DNA from: Acidimicrobiia bacterium
GTDB lineage: Bacteria > Actinomycetota > Acidimicrobiia > Acidimicrobiales > Aldehydirespiratoraceae
Assembly (NCBI GenBank): GCA_022828135.1
Contig: JAJEJB010000009.1
Span: forward strand, 1 to 39,104
Length of the DNA: 39,104 nucleotides
Direction of reading: 5' to 3'
Below the pieces are notes generated by a model. That model was given only the letters and a program-made list of their open reading frames with translations. It had not been told where the DNA came from and searched no databases. The position numbers were made by a program, and so were the translations under genes. Positions 22,490-38,887 of the stretch are shown here, in pieces; position 1 is the first letter of the stretch, and each line of letters begins with the position of its first letter.

Positions 22490-23257
22490 ATGCATCGACG
22501 GGTGGACCTCGACGGTCCCAGCAACTTCCGCGACCTCGGCGGCCTGCCCGTAACCGGCGGGGGGTCGACGCGGTTCGGCTTCGTGTACCGGGCCGACCGG
22601 CTCTGCACGCTCACCGACGCCGACCTGCAGCGCCTCACCGACGCCGGCATCCGCCACGTGTTCGATCTGCGTTCCGAGACCGAGGCGGCCGACTTCCCCG
22701 ACCGGCTGCCGGCGGGGGCGGACTACGTGAGGCTGTCGATGACGAGCGACCAGACGTTCCAGGCTCGAACTATCTATGAGCGCATCGTCGACGGCGAGAT
22801 CAAGTCCTACGGCGAGGCTGACATGGTGTCGGGCTACCTGCGCATGCTGCAGAACTTCGGCCCCTCTCTGGCGCGCATCGTCCGGCAGGTGGGCCAGGGC
22901 GAGCCCACCGTCATCCACTGCACCGCGGGCAAGGACCGCACCGGTGTGGCCTCCATGCTCCTGCTGGACCTCGCCGGGGTTGCGGCCGAGCATGTCGTGG
23001 CCGACTACGCGCTGTCGTCGGAGCGGCGTCCCAGCCTCCAGGAGGACCAAACCGAGGCCAGGTCGCTGGTCCCCTTGCTCGAGGACTACGGCCTCGACCC
23101 GGCCGAGTTCGCGCCGCTGTGGGAGGCCCGTCCTGCGGTGATGGCAGCCGTGCTGGAGCAGCTGCACGACCGCTGGGGCGGAGCGGCCGGCTACCTGGCC
23201 GCCGCCGGGATGGACGCCCCGGAACTGGCGGCCGCCCAAGCCTTGCTGCGGGCCTGA
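22490..23257 (+). CDS. PtpB-like tyrosine/lipid phosphatase
   Basis: A 255-residue phosphatase of the Tyr_phosphatase_3 (MptpB) family. The P-loop is HCTAGKDRTG with nucleophile Cys144, Lys148, Asp149 and Arg150. The N-terminus NFRDLGGLPVTGGGSTRFGFVYRADRL is typical of the family, and residues about 85-120 form the lid region. Known members dephosphorylate protein tyrosine and phosphoinositides; in mycobacteria MptpB is secreted, but no signal peptide is seen here. The gene sits between rplL and rpoB on the same strand, 38 bases after rplL, so it should be read as part of the stalk-protein transcript. Two candidate promoters for rpoB lie downstream of it. Confidence 0.88.
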   Translation: MHRRVDLDGPSNFRDLGGLPVTGGGSTRFGFVYRADRLCTLTDADLQRLTDAGIRHVFDLRSETEAADFPDRLPAGADYVRLSMTSDQTFQARTIYERIVDGEIKSYGEADMVSGYLRMLQNFGPSLARIVRQVGQGEPTVIHCTAGKDRTGVASMLLLDLAGVAAEHVVADYALSSERRPSLQEDQTEARSLVPLLEDYGLDPAEFAPLWEARPAVMAAVLEQLHDRWGGAAGYLAAAGMDAPELAAAQALLRA

Positions 23258-23268
23258 ATCGCCCGGTA

Positions 23269-23297
23269 TAGACGCGGCTGACTTCATCAACTATGGT
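23269..23297 (+). promoter_or_regulatory. Candidate upstream rpoB promoter
   Basis: TAGACG (23269-23274) and TATGGT (23292-23297) are separated by 17 bases, starting about ten bases after the phosphatase stop. The match to the sigma-A consensus is moderate at both boxes. Confidence 0.4.
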
Positions 23298-23324
23298 CTG
23301 CCCCTGACCGAACCGCCGGGGTGG

Positions 23325-23353
23325 TTGCGGCCAGCTTTGCCGCGCGCTAGCAT
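23325..23353 (+). promoter_or_regulatory. Candidate main rpoB promoter
   Basis: TTGCGG (23325-23330) and TAGCAT (23348-23353) with a 17-base spacer fit the actinobacterial sigma-A pattern well. A start near 23360 would give a leader of about 110 bases to the rpoB start codon. Confidence 0.5.
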
Positions 23354-23473
23354 TCCTGCCACCGTGGTCGTCTGTGCGCGCTGGGAGGCGGCTCCCGTGG
23401 CTAATCCTTCTCTAGTCACGCGCGCGCGCACGACCGCGTGAAATCAGATCAGCCGGCCCCTCGGGAGTATCAC

Positions 23474-27142
<3,669 letters not shown>

Positions 27143-27214
27143 GCCGGCAAGCACCGCACAGAACCGACCGAACGCAACTACTCAACGCCACGAGAACGCA
27201 CGACTGGAGACGGC

Positions 27215-31156
<3,942 letters not shown>

Positions 31157-31178
31157 AGGAACCGGGTGTAGGCAGCCC

Positions 31179-31184
31179 TAGACT
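31179..31184 (+). promoter_or_regulatory. Candidate -10 box for the rpsL operon
   Basis: TAGACT lies in the 64-base gap between rpoC and rpsL and fits the TANNNT form. TTGAAG lies 20 bases upstream, longer than ideal. It would allow rpsL-rpsG-fusA-tuf to be transcribed apart from rpoBC. Confidence 0.4.
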
Positions 31185-31220
31185 GCCCCGTCCCCTGAAG
31201 ACCAAGGAACAGCCCCAGTA

Positions 31221-31592
31221 ATGCCCACCATCCAGCAGCTGGTCCGCAAGGGCCGCCAATCGAAGCGTCGCAAGGAGTCGACGCCCGCACTGCAGGGCGC
31301 GCCGCAGCGGCGGGGGGTGTGCACGAGGGTCTACACGGCTACGCCAAAGAAGCCGAACTCCGCCCTGCGCAAGGTGGCCCGCGTCCGGCTCACCACCGGC
31401 GTGGAGATAACCGCCTACATCCCGGGGGAGGGCCACAACCTCCAGGAGCACTCCATCGTGCTCGTGCGGGGCGGCCGGGTGAGGGACCTGCCCGGCGTGC
31501 GCTACAAGGTTGTGCGGGGAACGCTCGACACTGCCGGGGTGCGCGAGCGCAAGAAGGCTCGCAGCCGCTACGGCGTCAAGAAGGAGTCCTGA
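31221..31592 (+). CDS. rpsL: 30S ribosomal protein S12
   Basis: A 123-residue S12, decoding-centre protein. It has the conserved blocks [35 protein letters not shown] (Lys43 kept) and [21 protein letters not shown]. At residue 88 the usual Lys is Arg (codon AGG). Lys88Arg in this protein is a classic streptomycin-resistance change in Mycobacterium tuberculosis, so natural resistance is predicted. It starts the str operon 64 bases after rpoC. Confidence 0.97.
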   Translation: MPTIQQLVRKGRQSKRRKESTPALQGAPQRRGVCTRVYTATPKKPNSALRKVARVRLTTGVEITAYIPGEGHNLQEHSIVLVRGGRVRDLPGVRYKVVRGTLDTAGVRERKKARSRYGVKKES

Positions 31593-31593
31593 G

Positions 31594-32064
31594 GTGCCGC
31601 GCAAGGGACCTGCGGCGCGCCGCGAACTCCAGCCCGACCCGATCTACCGCTCGCTTCTCGTCACCCAGATGATCAACAAGGTGCTGCAGCGGGGCAAGCG
31701 CACCCTGGCCGAGCGCATCGTCTACGACGCCATGACCATCGTGGAGGACAAGACGGGCGCCGAGCCCGTGTCCACCCTCAAGCGAGCCGTCGACAACGTC
31801 CGTCCCCAGCTGGAGGTGCGCAGCCGGCGGGTGGGCGGCGCCACCTACCAGGTGCCGGTGGAGGTCAGGCCCCGCCGCGCCACCACGCTCGCAGTCCGCT
31901 GGATCGTCTCGTACGCCCGTGGCCGCCGGGAGCACACCATGGCCGAACGCTTGGCCAACGAGTTGCTCGACGCAGGCAACGGGGTGGGCGCGTCGGTGAA
32001 GCGGCGCGAGGACCTGCAGAAGATGGCCGAGTCGAACAAGGCCTTCGCGCACTACCGCTGGTAG
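31594..32064 (+). CDS. rpsG: 30S ribosomal protein S7
   Basis: A 156-residue S7 that nucleates assembly of the 30S head. It has [60 protein letters not shown] and the C-terminal AHYRW. The start is GTG at 31594, one base after the rpsL stop, with AAGGAG upstream. Confidence 0.97.
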   Translation: MPRKGPAARRELQPDPIYRSLLVTQMINKVLQRGKRTLAERIVYDAMTIVEDKTGAEPVSTLKRAVDNVRPQLEVRSRRVGGATYQVPVEVRPRRATTLAVRWIVSYARGRREHTMAERLANELLDAGNGVGASVKRREDLQKMAESNKAFAHYRW

Positions 32065-32086
32065 ACGCGCCCTCCTAGTCGTAGCC

Positions 32087-34171
32087 ATGGCTGACGAGCG
32101 ATACCCCCTGTCCAAGACCCGGAACATCGGGATCATGGCCCACATCGACGCGGGCAAGACCACGACCACCGAGCGGATCCTCTACTACACGGGGCGCAAC
32201 TACAAGATCGGCGAGGTCCACGACGGCGCGGCCACGATGGACTGGATGGCCCAGGAGCAGGAGCGGGGCATCACCATCACCTCGGCGGCCACCCACTGCA
32301 TCTGGCGCGACCACCGCATCAACATCATCGACACACCGGGCCACGTCGACTTCACCGTCGAGGTGGAGCGCTCGCTGCGGGTGCTCGACGGCGCGGTGGC
32401 CGTGTTCGACGGCGTCGCCGGGGTGGAGCCCCAGACCGAGACGGTGTGGCGCCAGGCCGACCGCTACGGCGTGCCCCGGCTCTGCTTCATCAACAAGATG
32501 GACCGCACCGGGGCCGATTTCGACTTCGTGCTCGATTCGATAAGGGAGCGTCTGACGCAGCGGGTGGCCGTGGTCCAGCTGCCGATCGGCGCCGAGTCCG
32601 ACTACCGGGGCATTGTCGACCTCGTGCGCATGAAGGCCCGCATCTGGTCCGGCGAGGACCTCGGCGTGACCTGGACCGAGACCGACGTTCCCGACGAACT
32701 GGCCGAGGAGGCTGAGCTCTACCGCCACGATCTGCTCGAGACGCTGTCGGACTACGACGAGAGCCTGCTCGAGAAGTTCCTGGAGGACGCCGAGATAAGC
32801 CCCGAAGAGATCTCCGCCGCCATCCGGGCCGGAACCATCAGCGGCGGCCTGGTGCCCGTGCTCAACGGCTCCGCCTTCAAGAACAAGGGAGTGCAGGCCC
32901 TGCTCGACGCGGTCATCGACTACCTGCCGTCGCCCAGCGACGTGCCCCCGGTGACCGGCACCGAGCCTCGTTCGGGCGCCGAGACCGCCCGGTCCGCCGA
33001 CGATTCCGAGCCTCTGGCCGCGCTTGCCTTCAAAATCGCCACCGACCCCCATGTGGGCAAGCTGACCTACTTCCGCGTCTACAGCGGCACACTGGCCAAG
33101 GGGGCCCAGGTGCTCAACACCCGCTCCGGCCGCACCGAGCGGATAGGCCGCATCCTGGAGATGCACGCCAACGACCGCGTCGATCTGGACTCGGTGGCCG
33201 CGGGCGACATCGCGGCGGCCATCGGGCTCAAGGACTGCCGCACCGGCGACACACTGTGCGATCCGGCCCACCCCGTCGCCCTGGAGGACCTCGACTTCCC
33301 CGACCCGGTCATCGACGTGGCGGTGGAGCCGAGGTCGAAGGCCGATCAGGACAAGATGTCCAAGGCGCTGGTCGCCCTGTCCGAGGAGGACCCCACCTTC
33401 CGGGTGCGCACCGACGCCGAGACCGCGCAGACCATCATCGCCGGCATGGGCGAACTCCACCTCGAGGTGTTGGTGGACCGCATGCTGCGGGAGTTCAACG
33501 TGCAGGCCAACGTGGGAAAGCCGCAGGTGGCGTACCGTGAGACTCTGGCCGCGCCGGTAGCCGACTACACCTTCATCCACAAGAAGCAGACGGGCGGGTC
33601 GGGACAGTTCGCGGTGGTCACCGGCACCATCGAGCCCGACCCGGGCGGTCAGTACACCTTCGAGAGCACCATCCGCGCCGGTGCCATTCCCCGCGAGTTC
33701 ATCAAGCCGGTCGACGACGGCATCAGAGAGGCGATGAGCAACGGCGTTCTGGCCGGGTTCCCGACGGTGGATGTGAAGGTCACGCTCACCGACGGCCGGA
33801 CCCACGACGTGGACTCGTCGGAGATGGCCTTCAAGATCGCCGGCGGCGCCTGGTTCCGCGAGGTGGCAGCCAAGGCGAAGCCGGTGTTGCTCGAGCCGGT
33901 GATGTCGGTGGAGATCGTCACTCCCGACGACTACCTCGGCGATGTCGTCGGCGACCTCAACGCGCGCCGCGGCCAGGTTCGTGGCACAGAGCGGCGGGGA
34001 GGCAACCAAGTGATAAGCGCGCAGGTGCCGCTTGCCGAGATGTTCGGATACAGTACCGATCTTCGGTCACGCACGCAGGGGCGAGCGACGTACACGATGC
34101 AGTTCGACTCGTACCAGCCCACCCCCGCGAGCGTCCAACAGGAGATCGTCGCCCGCGTACGCGGCGAGTGA
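32087..34171 (+). CDS. fusA: Translation elongation factor G
   Basis: A 694-residue EF-G. The G domain has Walker A AHIDAGKT (residues 18-25), switch motifs [10 protein letters not shown] and DTPGHVDF, and NKMDR. Domains II-V follow, with domain IV ([11 protein letters not shown] ... [10 protein letters not shown]) and the C-terminal [15 protein letters not shown] [16 protein letters not shown]. It catalyses translocation on the ribosome. The ATG at 32087 lacks a clear ribosome site. Length and motifs are of the housekeeping type. Confidence 0.97.
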   Translation: MADERYPLSKTRNIGIMAHIDAGKTTTTERILYYTGRNYKIGEVHDGAATMDWMAQEQERGITITSAATHCIWRDHRINIIDTPGHVDFTVEVERSLRVLDGAVAVFDGVAGVEPQTETVWRQADRYGVPRLCFINKMDRTGADFDFVLDSIRERLTQRVAVVQLPIGAESDYRGIVDLVRMKARIWSGEDLGVTWTETDVPDELAEEAELYRHDLLETLSDYDESLLEKFLEDAEISPEEISAAIRAGTISGGLVPVLNGSAFKNKGVQALLDAVIDYLPSPSDVPPVTGTEPRSGAETARSADDSEPLAALAFKIATDPHVGKLTYFRVYSGTLAKGAQVLNTRSGRTERIGRILEMHANDRVDLDSVAAGDIAAAIGLKDCRTGDTLCDPAHPVALEDLDFPDPVIDVAVEPRSKADQDKMSKALVALSEEDPTFRVRTDAETAQTIIAGMGELHLEVLVDRMLREFNVQANVGKPQVAYRETLAAPVADYTFIHKKQTGGSGQFAVVTGTIEPDPGGQYTFESTIRAGAIPREFIKPVDDGIREAMSNGVLAGFPTVDVKVTLTDGRTHDVDSSEMAFKIAGGAWFREVAAKAKPVLLEPVMSVEIVTPDDYLGDVVGDLNARRGQVRGTERRGGNQVISAQVPLAEMFGYSTDLRSRTQGRATYTMQFDSYQPTPASVQQEIVARVRGE

Positions 34172-34211
34172 TCCGAAGTCCTCAACCAACCGACCACAAG
34201 AGGAAACACCC

Positions 34212-35399
34212 ATGGCCAAGGAGCAGTTCGAGCGGACCAAGCCTCACGTCAACGTGGGGACGATGGGCCACATCGACCACGGCAAGACCACGCTGACAGC
34301 CGCCATCACCAAGGTGCTGTCCGAGCGCGTCGAGGGGACCCAGTTCACCGAGTTCGACAAGATCGACAATGCCCCCGAGGAGCGCGAGCGCGGCATCACC
34401 ATCAACGTCGCCCACGTGGAGTACGAGACCGGCAACCGGCACTACGCCCACGTCGACATGCCGGGTCACGCCGACTACATCAAGAACATGATCACCGGCG
34501 CCGCCCAGGTGGACGGCGCCATCCTGGTGGTCTCGGCCGCTGACGGCCCCATGCCCCAGACCCGCGAGCACGTGCTGCTGGCCCGACAGGTGGGCGTGCC
34601 CAGCATCGTCGTGGCCCTCAACAAGGTGGACATGGTCGACGACGAGGAGATCCTCGAGCTGGTCGAGCTCGAGGTGCGCGAGTTGCTCGACTCGTTCGAG
34701 TTCCCCGGCGACGACACGCCGGTGATCGGGGTGTCGGCCCTGAAGGCCCTCGACGGCGACGAGGAGGCTGCCCAGCAGGTCCTCGAGCTCATGGAGGCAG
34801 TGGACTCCTACGTGCCCACTCCCGACCGCGACGTCGACAAGCCGTTCCTGATGCCGATCGAGGATGTGTTCTCCATCACCGGGCGCGGCACGGTGGTGAC
34901 CGGCCGAGTCGAGCAGGGTGTGGTCGAGACGGGCAACAAGGTCGAGATCGTCGGTCTGCGAGAGACCCAGGAGACCACCTGCACCGGTGTCGAGATGTTC
35001 CGCAAGATCCTCGACCGGGGAGAGGCCGGCGACAACATCGGCGCCCTGCTGCGCGGCATCGACAAGAAGGAGGTGCAGCGGGGTCAGGTGCTGGCCGCGC
35101 CCAAGAGCATCACTCCCCACACCGAGTTCGAGGCCCAGGTGTACGTGCTGAGCAAGGAGGAGGGCGGCCGGCACAAGCCGTTCTTCTCGAACTACCGGCC
35201 CCAGTTCTACTTCCGCACCACCGATGTGACCGGAACGATCACGCTGCCCGAGGGCATCGAGATGTGCATGCCCGGCGACAACACCGTGATGCACGTCGAT
35301 CTGATCAGCCCCATCGCCATGGACGAGGGCCTGCGCTTCGCCATCCGCGAGGGCGGCCGCACTGTGGGTGCGGGCTCGGTCATCAAGATCATCAAGTAG
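34212..35399 (+). CDS. tuf: Translation elongation factor Tu
   Basis: A 395-residue EF-Tu that delivers aminoacyl-tRNA. The G domain has GHIDHGKT (residues 19-26), [22 protein letters not shown] and NKVDMV. Domains 2 and 3 end with [23 protein letters not shown], the standard C-terminus. ATG 34212 has AGAGGAAA upstream. It lies 40 bases after fusA; only one copy is seen. Confidence 0.98.
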   Translation: MAKEQFERTKPHVNVGTMGHIDHGKTTLTAAITKVLSERVEGTQFTEFDKIDNAPEERERGITINVAHVEYETGNRHYAHVDMPGHADYIKNMITGAAQVDGAILVVSAADGPMPQTREHVLLARQVGVPSIVVALNKVDMVDDEEILELVELEVRELLDSFEFPGDDTPVIGVSALKALDGDEEAAQQVLELMEAVDSYVPTPDRDVDKPFLMPIEDVFSITGRGTVVTGRVEQGVVETGNKVEIVGLRETQETTCTGVEMFRKILDRGEAGDNIGALLRGIDKKEVQRGQVLAAPKSITPHTEFEAQVYVLSKEEGGRHKPFFSNYRPQFYFRTTDVTGTITLPEGIEMCMPGDNTVMHVDLISPIAMDEGLRFAIREGGRTVGAGSVIKIIK

Positions 35400-35415
35400 T
35401 CGGAAGGATCGGGCG

Positions 35416-35736
35416 GTGGCGGCCAAGCACAGGGTTCGGATCAGGCTCAAGGCCTACGACCACGAGATCCTCGACCAGTCCACGAAGAAGATCGTCGAGA
35501 CGGTCAAGCGCACCCAGGCCAACTTCAGCGGGCCCGTGCCGCTGCCCACCGAGAAGCACCGCTACACGGTGGTGCGGTCCCCCTTCAAGGACAAGGACTC
35601 CCGCGAGCACTTCGAGATGCACATCCACAAGCGGCTGCTCGACATCCTCGAGCCGTCCAAGAAGACGGTCGACACCCTCCAGCGCCTAGAAGTCCCCGCC
35701 GGCGTAGACATAGAGCTGAAAGTCCAACAGGCCTAG
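35416..35736 (+). CDS. rpsJ: 30S ribosomal protein S10
   Basis: A 106-residue S10, also known as NusE, which joins NusB in antitermination. It has [35 protein letters not shown] and the tRNA-proximal loop. The start is GTG at 35416 with GGAAGGA upstream, 16 bases after tuf. The usual next genes rplC, rplD, rplW are not present; a minus-strand ATPase gene follows after 51 bases, so the S10 operon is split here. Confidence 0.97.
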   Translation: MAAKHRVRIRLKAYDHEILDQSTKKIVETVKRTQANFSGPVPLPTEKHRYTVVRSPFKDKDSREHFEMHIHKRLLDILEPSKKTVDTLQRLEVPAGVDIELKVQQA

Positions 35737-35768
35737 GTTCCCCGCGGGACGGCAGTTCTGTGGACGGT

Positions 35769-35785
35769 CGAACCCCTGCGGTTCG
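35769..35785. terminator. Small hairpin between rpsJ and the convergent ATPase gene
   Basis: CGAACC and GGTTCG form a 6-bp stem around CCTGC. There is no T run on either strand. Its place in the 51-base gap between convergent genes suggests a weak bidirectional transcription end. Confidence 0.4.
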
Positions 35786-35787
35786 CT

Positions 35788-36972
35788 TCAGCCTCGCCGG
35801 AGCTCGGAGCGCCGACGCAGGTACTGGTCGAACATCGGCACGGTGAAGGCGATCACTCCATGCCGCGGCGAGAAGCACAACCCTCGGCGGATGAGGGTGT
35901 CGCGCGTCTGGGCGGCCCCCGTGGTCGTCTTGCCCAGCGCTCGGGCCACGGCGCCTGAGGCGCACTCGCCTCCCCCGGCCCGGGCCATCGCCTCCAGGTA
36001 CGCACGCTCGGTGTCGGTGGTGCGATCGAATCGCACCCGGAAGAAGCCGCGGTCTAGTTCCTCTGTTGCCAGAGGGACGGCCACATCCACGTCGTCCTCG
36101 GTGATCTCGTCGGGCCCTTCGGCCACCGTCCAGGCTTGCTTGCCGAACTCCTGCAGGAAGTAGGGGTATCCGTCGGTCAGTTCGACGATGCGATCCAGGG
36201 CCTCGACCGTCCACTGCACGCCCTCCGCATCGGCGGGTTCGACGAGTGCGGCGGCGCTTCCCTCGGGGCTGAGGCGTCCGACGGTCCTGAAGTCGAACAA
36301 CCGCTCGGCGTACGATCGGGCATCGCCGGCCAGCGACAGCAGAGAGGGCAGACCGGCGCCCGCCACCACGATCGGCAGGTTCAGCTGCGACACCTCGTGC
36401 AGTCCCATGATCAGCGCAGTGAAGTGATCCTTGGGAAGGAACTGCATTTCGTCCACGGTCAGCAGCACGCCGCCTCCGTGGTTCTGTGCGAGTTGCCCTG
36501 TCTCATTGAACAGACTTGCCAGGTCGCGGTCGAGGAGCCCGGAATCAGCAGTTCCCAGCAACGGGTCCACGCCGACGGTCATGTCTCCGCCGTCGGGGAG
36601 GTTCCACCGCACCTGGAACGCCTTCAGCACGCCGGCTACTCGACCGGCTTGAGCAGCGAGGCGCTTTGTCATCGAGAGCCGCAACACGGCGCGCCGCACC
36701 ATCTCGGCGGCCACTCGAACAAAGTCCGTGCCCTCTCTAGCTTCGACATGCTCGTGGATCCATCCCTCGCCTTGGGCGATGCGCCCGTACTCGCGCAGCA
36801 GCACGGTCTTTCCGACGCCGCGCAGCCCTGTGACGATGACGCTGCGGTCGTGGCGACCCGACGCGATCCGTCGAACTGCGATCTCGAACGCCCGCAGATC
36901 GGCGTCTCGACCGACGAGGGAGCGAGGGGTGTTCCCAGCGCCAGGGCTGTACGGGTTCAGCACCGGATCCAC
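35788..36972 (-). CDS. ORC/Cdc6-like AAA ATPase with C-terminal winged helix
   Basis: A 394-residue ATPase of the AAA_16/archaeal-ATPase type (STAND/ORC-like). The opening NPYSPGAGNTPRSLVGRDADLRAFE is typical. Walker A is GLRGVGKT at residues 49-56, Walker B is GVLLTVDEMQF near 168-176, and the sensor region contains VAGAGLPSLLSLAGDARSYAERLF. The C-terminal 90 residues (TDTERAYLEAMARAGGG ... GAAQTRDTLIRRGLCFSPRHGVIAFTVPMFDQYLRR) look like a winged-helix DNA-binding domain. Such genes are widespread in Actinobacteria, often in accessory DNA; their function is not settled. It interrupts the rpsJ-rplC order and has a repeat array directly upstream, which may be its own binding site. Confidence 0.87.
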   Translation of the reverse strand: MDPVLNPYSPGAGNTPRSLVGRDADLRAFEIAVRRIASGRHDRSVIVTGLRGVGKTVLLREYGRIAQGEGWIHEHVEAREGTDFVRVAAEMVRRAVLRLSMTKRLAAQAGRVAGVLKAFQVRWNLPDGGDMTVGVDPLLGTADSGLLDRDLASLFNETGQLAQNHGGGVLLTVDEMQFLPKDHFTALIMGLHEVSQLNLPIVVAGAGLPSLLSLAGDARSYAERLFDFRTVGRLSPEGSAAALVEPADAEGVQWTVEALDRIVELTDGYPYFLQEFGKQAWTVAEGPDEITEDDVDVAVPLATEELDRGFFRVRFDRTTDTERAYLEAMARAGGGECASGAVARALGKTTTGAAQTRDTLIRRGLCFSPRHGVIAFTVPMFDQYLRRRSELRRG

Positions 36973-36985
36973 TCAGCGAGTCTAG

Positions 36986-37051
36986 TCTGATTTATGCGGA
37001 GTTTCTGCCCTTATGTCTGATTCATGCATAAACGCCCAAAATCCGCATAAA
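36986..37051. promoter_or_regulatory. Iteron-like repeats upstream of the ATPase gene
   Basis: TCTGATTTATGCGGA (36986-37000) is repeated as TCTGATTCATGCATA (37016-37030), 30 bases on. TTTATGCGGA (36991-37000) also recurs inverted as TCCGCATAAA (37042-37051), a perfect 10-bp match. The region is much more AT-rich than its surroundings and begins 14 bases before the ATPase start codon. It is a likely operator or DNA-binding array, possibly for the ATPase itself. Confidence 0.6.
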
Positions 37052-37078
37052 TGGCGCCGTTGCCGTAGTCCGGACTGG

Positions 37079-37870
37079 TCAGCGATGAACGGCCCGGGCC
37101 GCGTCGGTGAGCAGATCGCTCAGCCGGGCGGCCGGGTCGGATGCGGTGATCAGCGCCTCGCCGATGAGGGCGGCGTCGTATCCGGCATCCACTATCTCAG
37201 CCATGGTGGTCCCGCCCTCGACCCCGATCCCCGACGCGGCCACCGAGACGATCCCGTCGCCGAGCTCGGCGAACCGCGGGCCCATCTCGACCGCCTTGTC
37301 GAAGTCGACGGTGAAGCTGGTCGCCCTGGGCTGGCTGCGCTGGTTCACCGCGATCATGTAGGCCCCGGCCTCAACGGCCGGCTCCAGTTCGGGCTCGTTG
37401 CGGATCTCGGTCAGCACGTCGATGCCCAACTCGAGGGCCAGTTCGTGCATGGGCCGGAGCAGGGCGGGATCCACATCGTCGACGATCACCAGCATGGCGT
37501 CGGCACCCATGGCGCTCGACTCGCGGACGTGCTCGAGGGTCGTGAGGAAGTCCTTGCGAAGCACCGGAATGCCGGTCGCGGCCCGGGCGCGCCGGAGGTC
37601 CTCGGCTGACCCGCCGAAGCGGGGCCCGTCGGTCAGCACCGACAGGCAGGCGGCGCCGCCGTCGCGGTAACGGCAGGCCACCTCGGCCGCGTCGGCACCC
37701 GCATTCAATGTGCCCGCCGACGGAGAGCGCCGCTTGACCTCGGCGATCACCGACAGGCCCTCGGCCAGCAGGGCCCGCTTGAACCCGAACCCGACGGGGC
37801 CAGCCGGTGGGCTAGAGCCCGCGGCTGCGCCCGCCTCCATGGTCTCGGTGCTGTCACCGGGCACGGTCAT
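37079..37870 (-). CDS. trpC: Divergent indole-3-glycerol-phosphate synthase-like protein
   Basis: A 263-residue TIM-barrel protein of the TrpC family. Recognisable blocks are LSVIAEVKRRSPSAG (Glu44, Lys46), PVLRKDFL (Lys106), DVLTEIRNEPEL (Glu155) and GYDAALIGEALITASDP. It differs from normal TrpC in three ways. The N-terminal 40-residue helix region is replaced by a low-complexity Gly/Ala/Pro segment. The GVN.RDL block reads AVNQRSQP. The ESG motif reads ASG, so the usual substrate-contacting Glu is Ala. It may be a weakened or repurposed paralogue. No other trp gene is near. The start is ATG 37870, with a GTG one codon earlier also possible. Confidence 0.75.
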   Translation of the reverse strand: MTVPGDSTETMEAGAAAGSSPPAGPVGFGFKRALLAEGLSVIAEVKRRSPSAGTLNAGADAAEVACRYRDGGAACLSVLTDGPRFGGSAEDLRRARAATGIPVLRKDFLTTLEHVRESSAMGADAMLVIVDDVDPALLRPMHELALELGIDVLTEIRNEPELEPAVEAGAYMIAVNQRSQPRATSFTVDFDKAVEMGPRFAELGDGIVSVAASGIGVEGGTTMAEIVDAGYDAALIGEALITASDPAARLSDLLTDAARAVHR

Positions 37871-37926
37871 CACGCCAGCGATGCTACCGGCAGGCCTGGA
37901 GCCCCAGCCCGCCGCCGGGGTGCTCG

Positions 37927-38235
37927 CTACTCCTCCTCGCCCCCGCTCGCGGCCGTCTCCACCGGCGGGGGGTCGGGCGCCGGGGACGCCTCAGCAGCCG
38001 TGGCCCGCTCAGTGTGCTCGTCCAGCCAACTGGAGATGAACGCCTGCGCGGTGGCGGCCACGGGCAGGGCCAGGAACGCCCCGACGATCCCCAGCAGCGC
38101 GGTGCCCGCGATGACGGAGCCGAAGGCGAGAGCAACGTGGATCTCCATGGTGTGGGCCGTGACCCGGGGCGAGAAGAAGTAGTTCTCCACCTGCTGGTAG
38201 GCGACGATCACGATCAGCACGAACAGCCCGGTTCG
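37927..38235 (-). pseudogene. 3' stub of an AI-2E family transporter
   Basis: About 100 residues match the C-terminal end of AI-2E (PerM/YdiK-like) transporters: LIVIVAYQQVENYFFSPRVTAHTMEIHVALAFGSVIAGTALLGIVGAFLALPVAATAQAF, split here by two membrane helices, then an acidic tail. Full members have roughly 350 residues and about eight helices, so the N-terminal two thirds are missing. The recognisable homology ends near 38235, where the stop of an unrelated gene begins. Either a deletion/insertion or an assembly join removed the rest. A GTG at 38220 opens the frame but is unlikely to be a real start. Confidence 0.7.
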
Positions 38236-38239
38236 GGGG

Positions 38240-38887
38240 CTATGCCTTCCATTGGCCGTACGCGACTCCCCTGACGCGCGGCTCGCGTGCGAGCAGTTCT
38301 CCCAGTTCCGTGATGTCGTGGATGTCCCAGCCGAGGGCGGTGCACACGGCTTCGTCCCAGCGGCGGCGGATGCCGGTGTAGCCGTCTCGGAATTGCGGCA
38401 CGACTTCGGAGCGGGTTGCCTCCCAGCTAGCAGCGAGCGACTTGATGATGCGGTAGTCGGACAGATCGGGGATGAGCACCGCAGCCCAGGCCGCGGGGTT
38501 GTAGAACGGGAAGACCAGTGACTTGCCCGGATTCCGCATTGCCATCAATCGCCCGGGTGTGGCGTTCAGGAAGACGGCGGCAGCCTTGGACTGCGTCGCG
38601 TCCAATCCAGTGACGGGCATCCATCCCTGCCCGACGTAGCGCTCGTCGGATGCGACCGCCATGAGCCGAGCCGCCGAAGTGTTCTGCCCCATAGTCACCA
38701 GCAGGTGACCGGCTTTCGCCAGAATCGGCGGTTTGCCGGACTGCTTCCACTCCCACCAGTCGTCGGGTTCGGCTTCGATCCGCTTCTGGCCGTCCGCTCC
38801 CTTGGATTGGAGCACCGGGAACGGCTCGGAGCCGCTGGCGGGTTGCTTGTTGTAGTCGTCGCGCATCGTCTGTCCCGTCGCATGCAC
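38240..38887 (-). CDS. C-terminal fragment of a probable N-6 DNA methylase
   Basis: A frame of 215 codons. LAKAGHLLVTMGQNTSAARLMAVASDERYVGQGWMPV and SKAAAVFLNATPGRLMAMRNPGKSLVFP, with the end RRRWDEAVCTALGWD and EPRVRGVAYGQ, resemble the C-terminal target-recognition part of large N-6 DNA methylases from restriction-type systems; this is by memory of the family and uncertain. No catalytic NPPY motif or SAM-binding domain is present, so this is only the 3' part. The apparent GTG start at 38887 is preceded by a stop in frame, so the gene is truncated, broken, or misjoined. It abuts the transporter stub. Confidence 0.5.
   Translation of the reverse strand: MHATGQTMRDDYNKQPASGSEPFPVLQSKGADGQKRIEAEPDDWWEWKQSGKPPILAKAGHLLVTMGQNTSAARLMAVASDERYVGQGWMPVTGLDATQSKAAAVFLNATPGRLMAMRNPGKSLVFPFYNPAAWAAVLIPDLSDYRIIKSLAASWEATRSEVVPQFRDGYTGIRRRWDEAVCTALGWDIHDITELGELLAREPRVRGVAYGQWKA

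Noticed and set aside
23418..23431. Alternating CG run before rpoB, possible Z-DNA
   Set aside because: Too short and in a very GC-rich context to support a structural claim.
32075..34009. A 644-codon open frame antisense to fusA
   Set aside because: Same cause: a mirror of codon bias in fusA, with no recognisable protein features.
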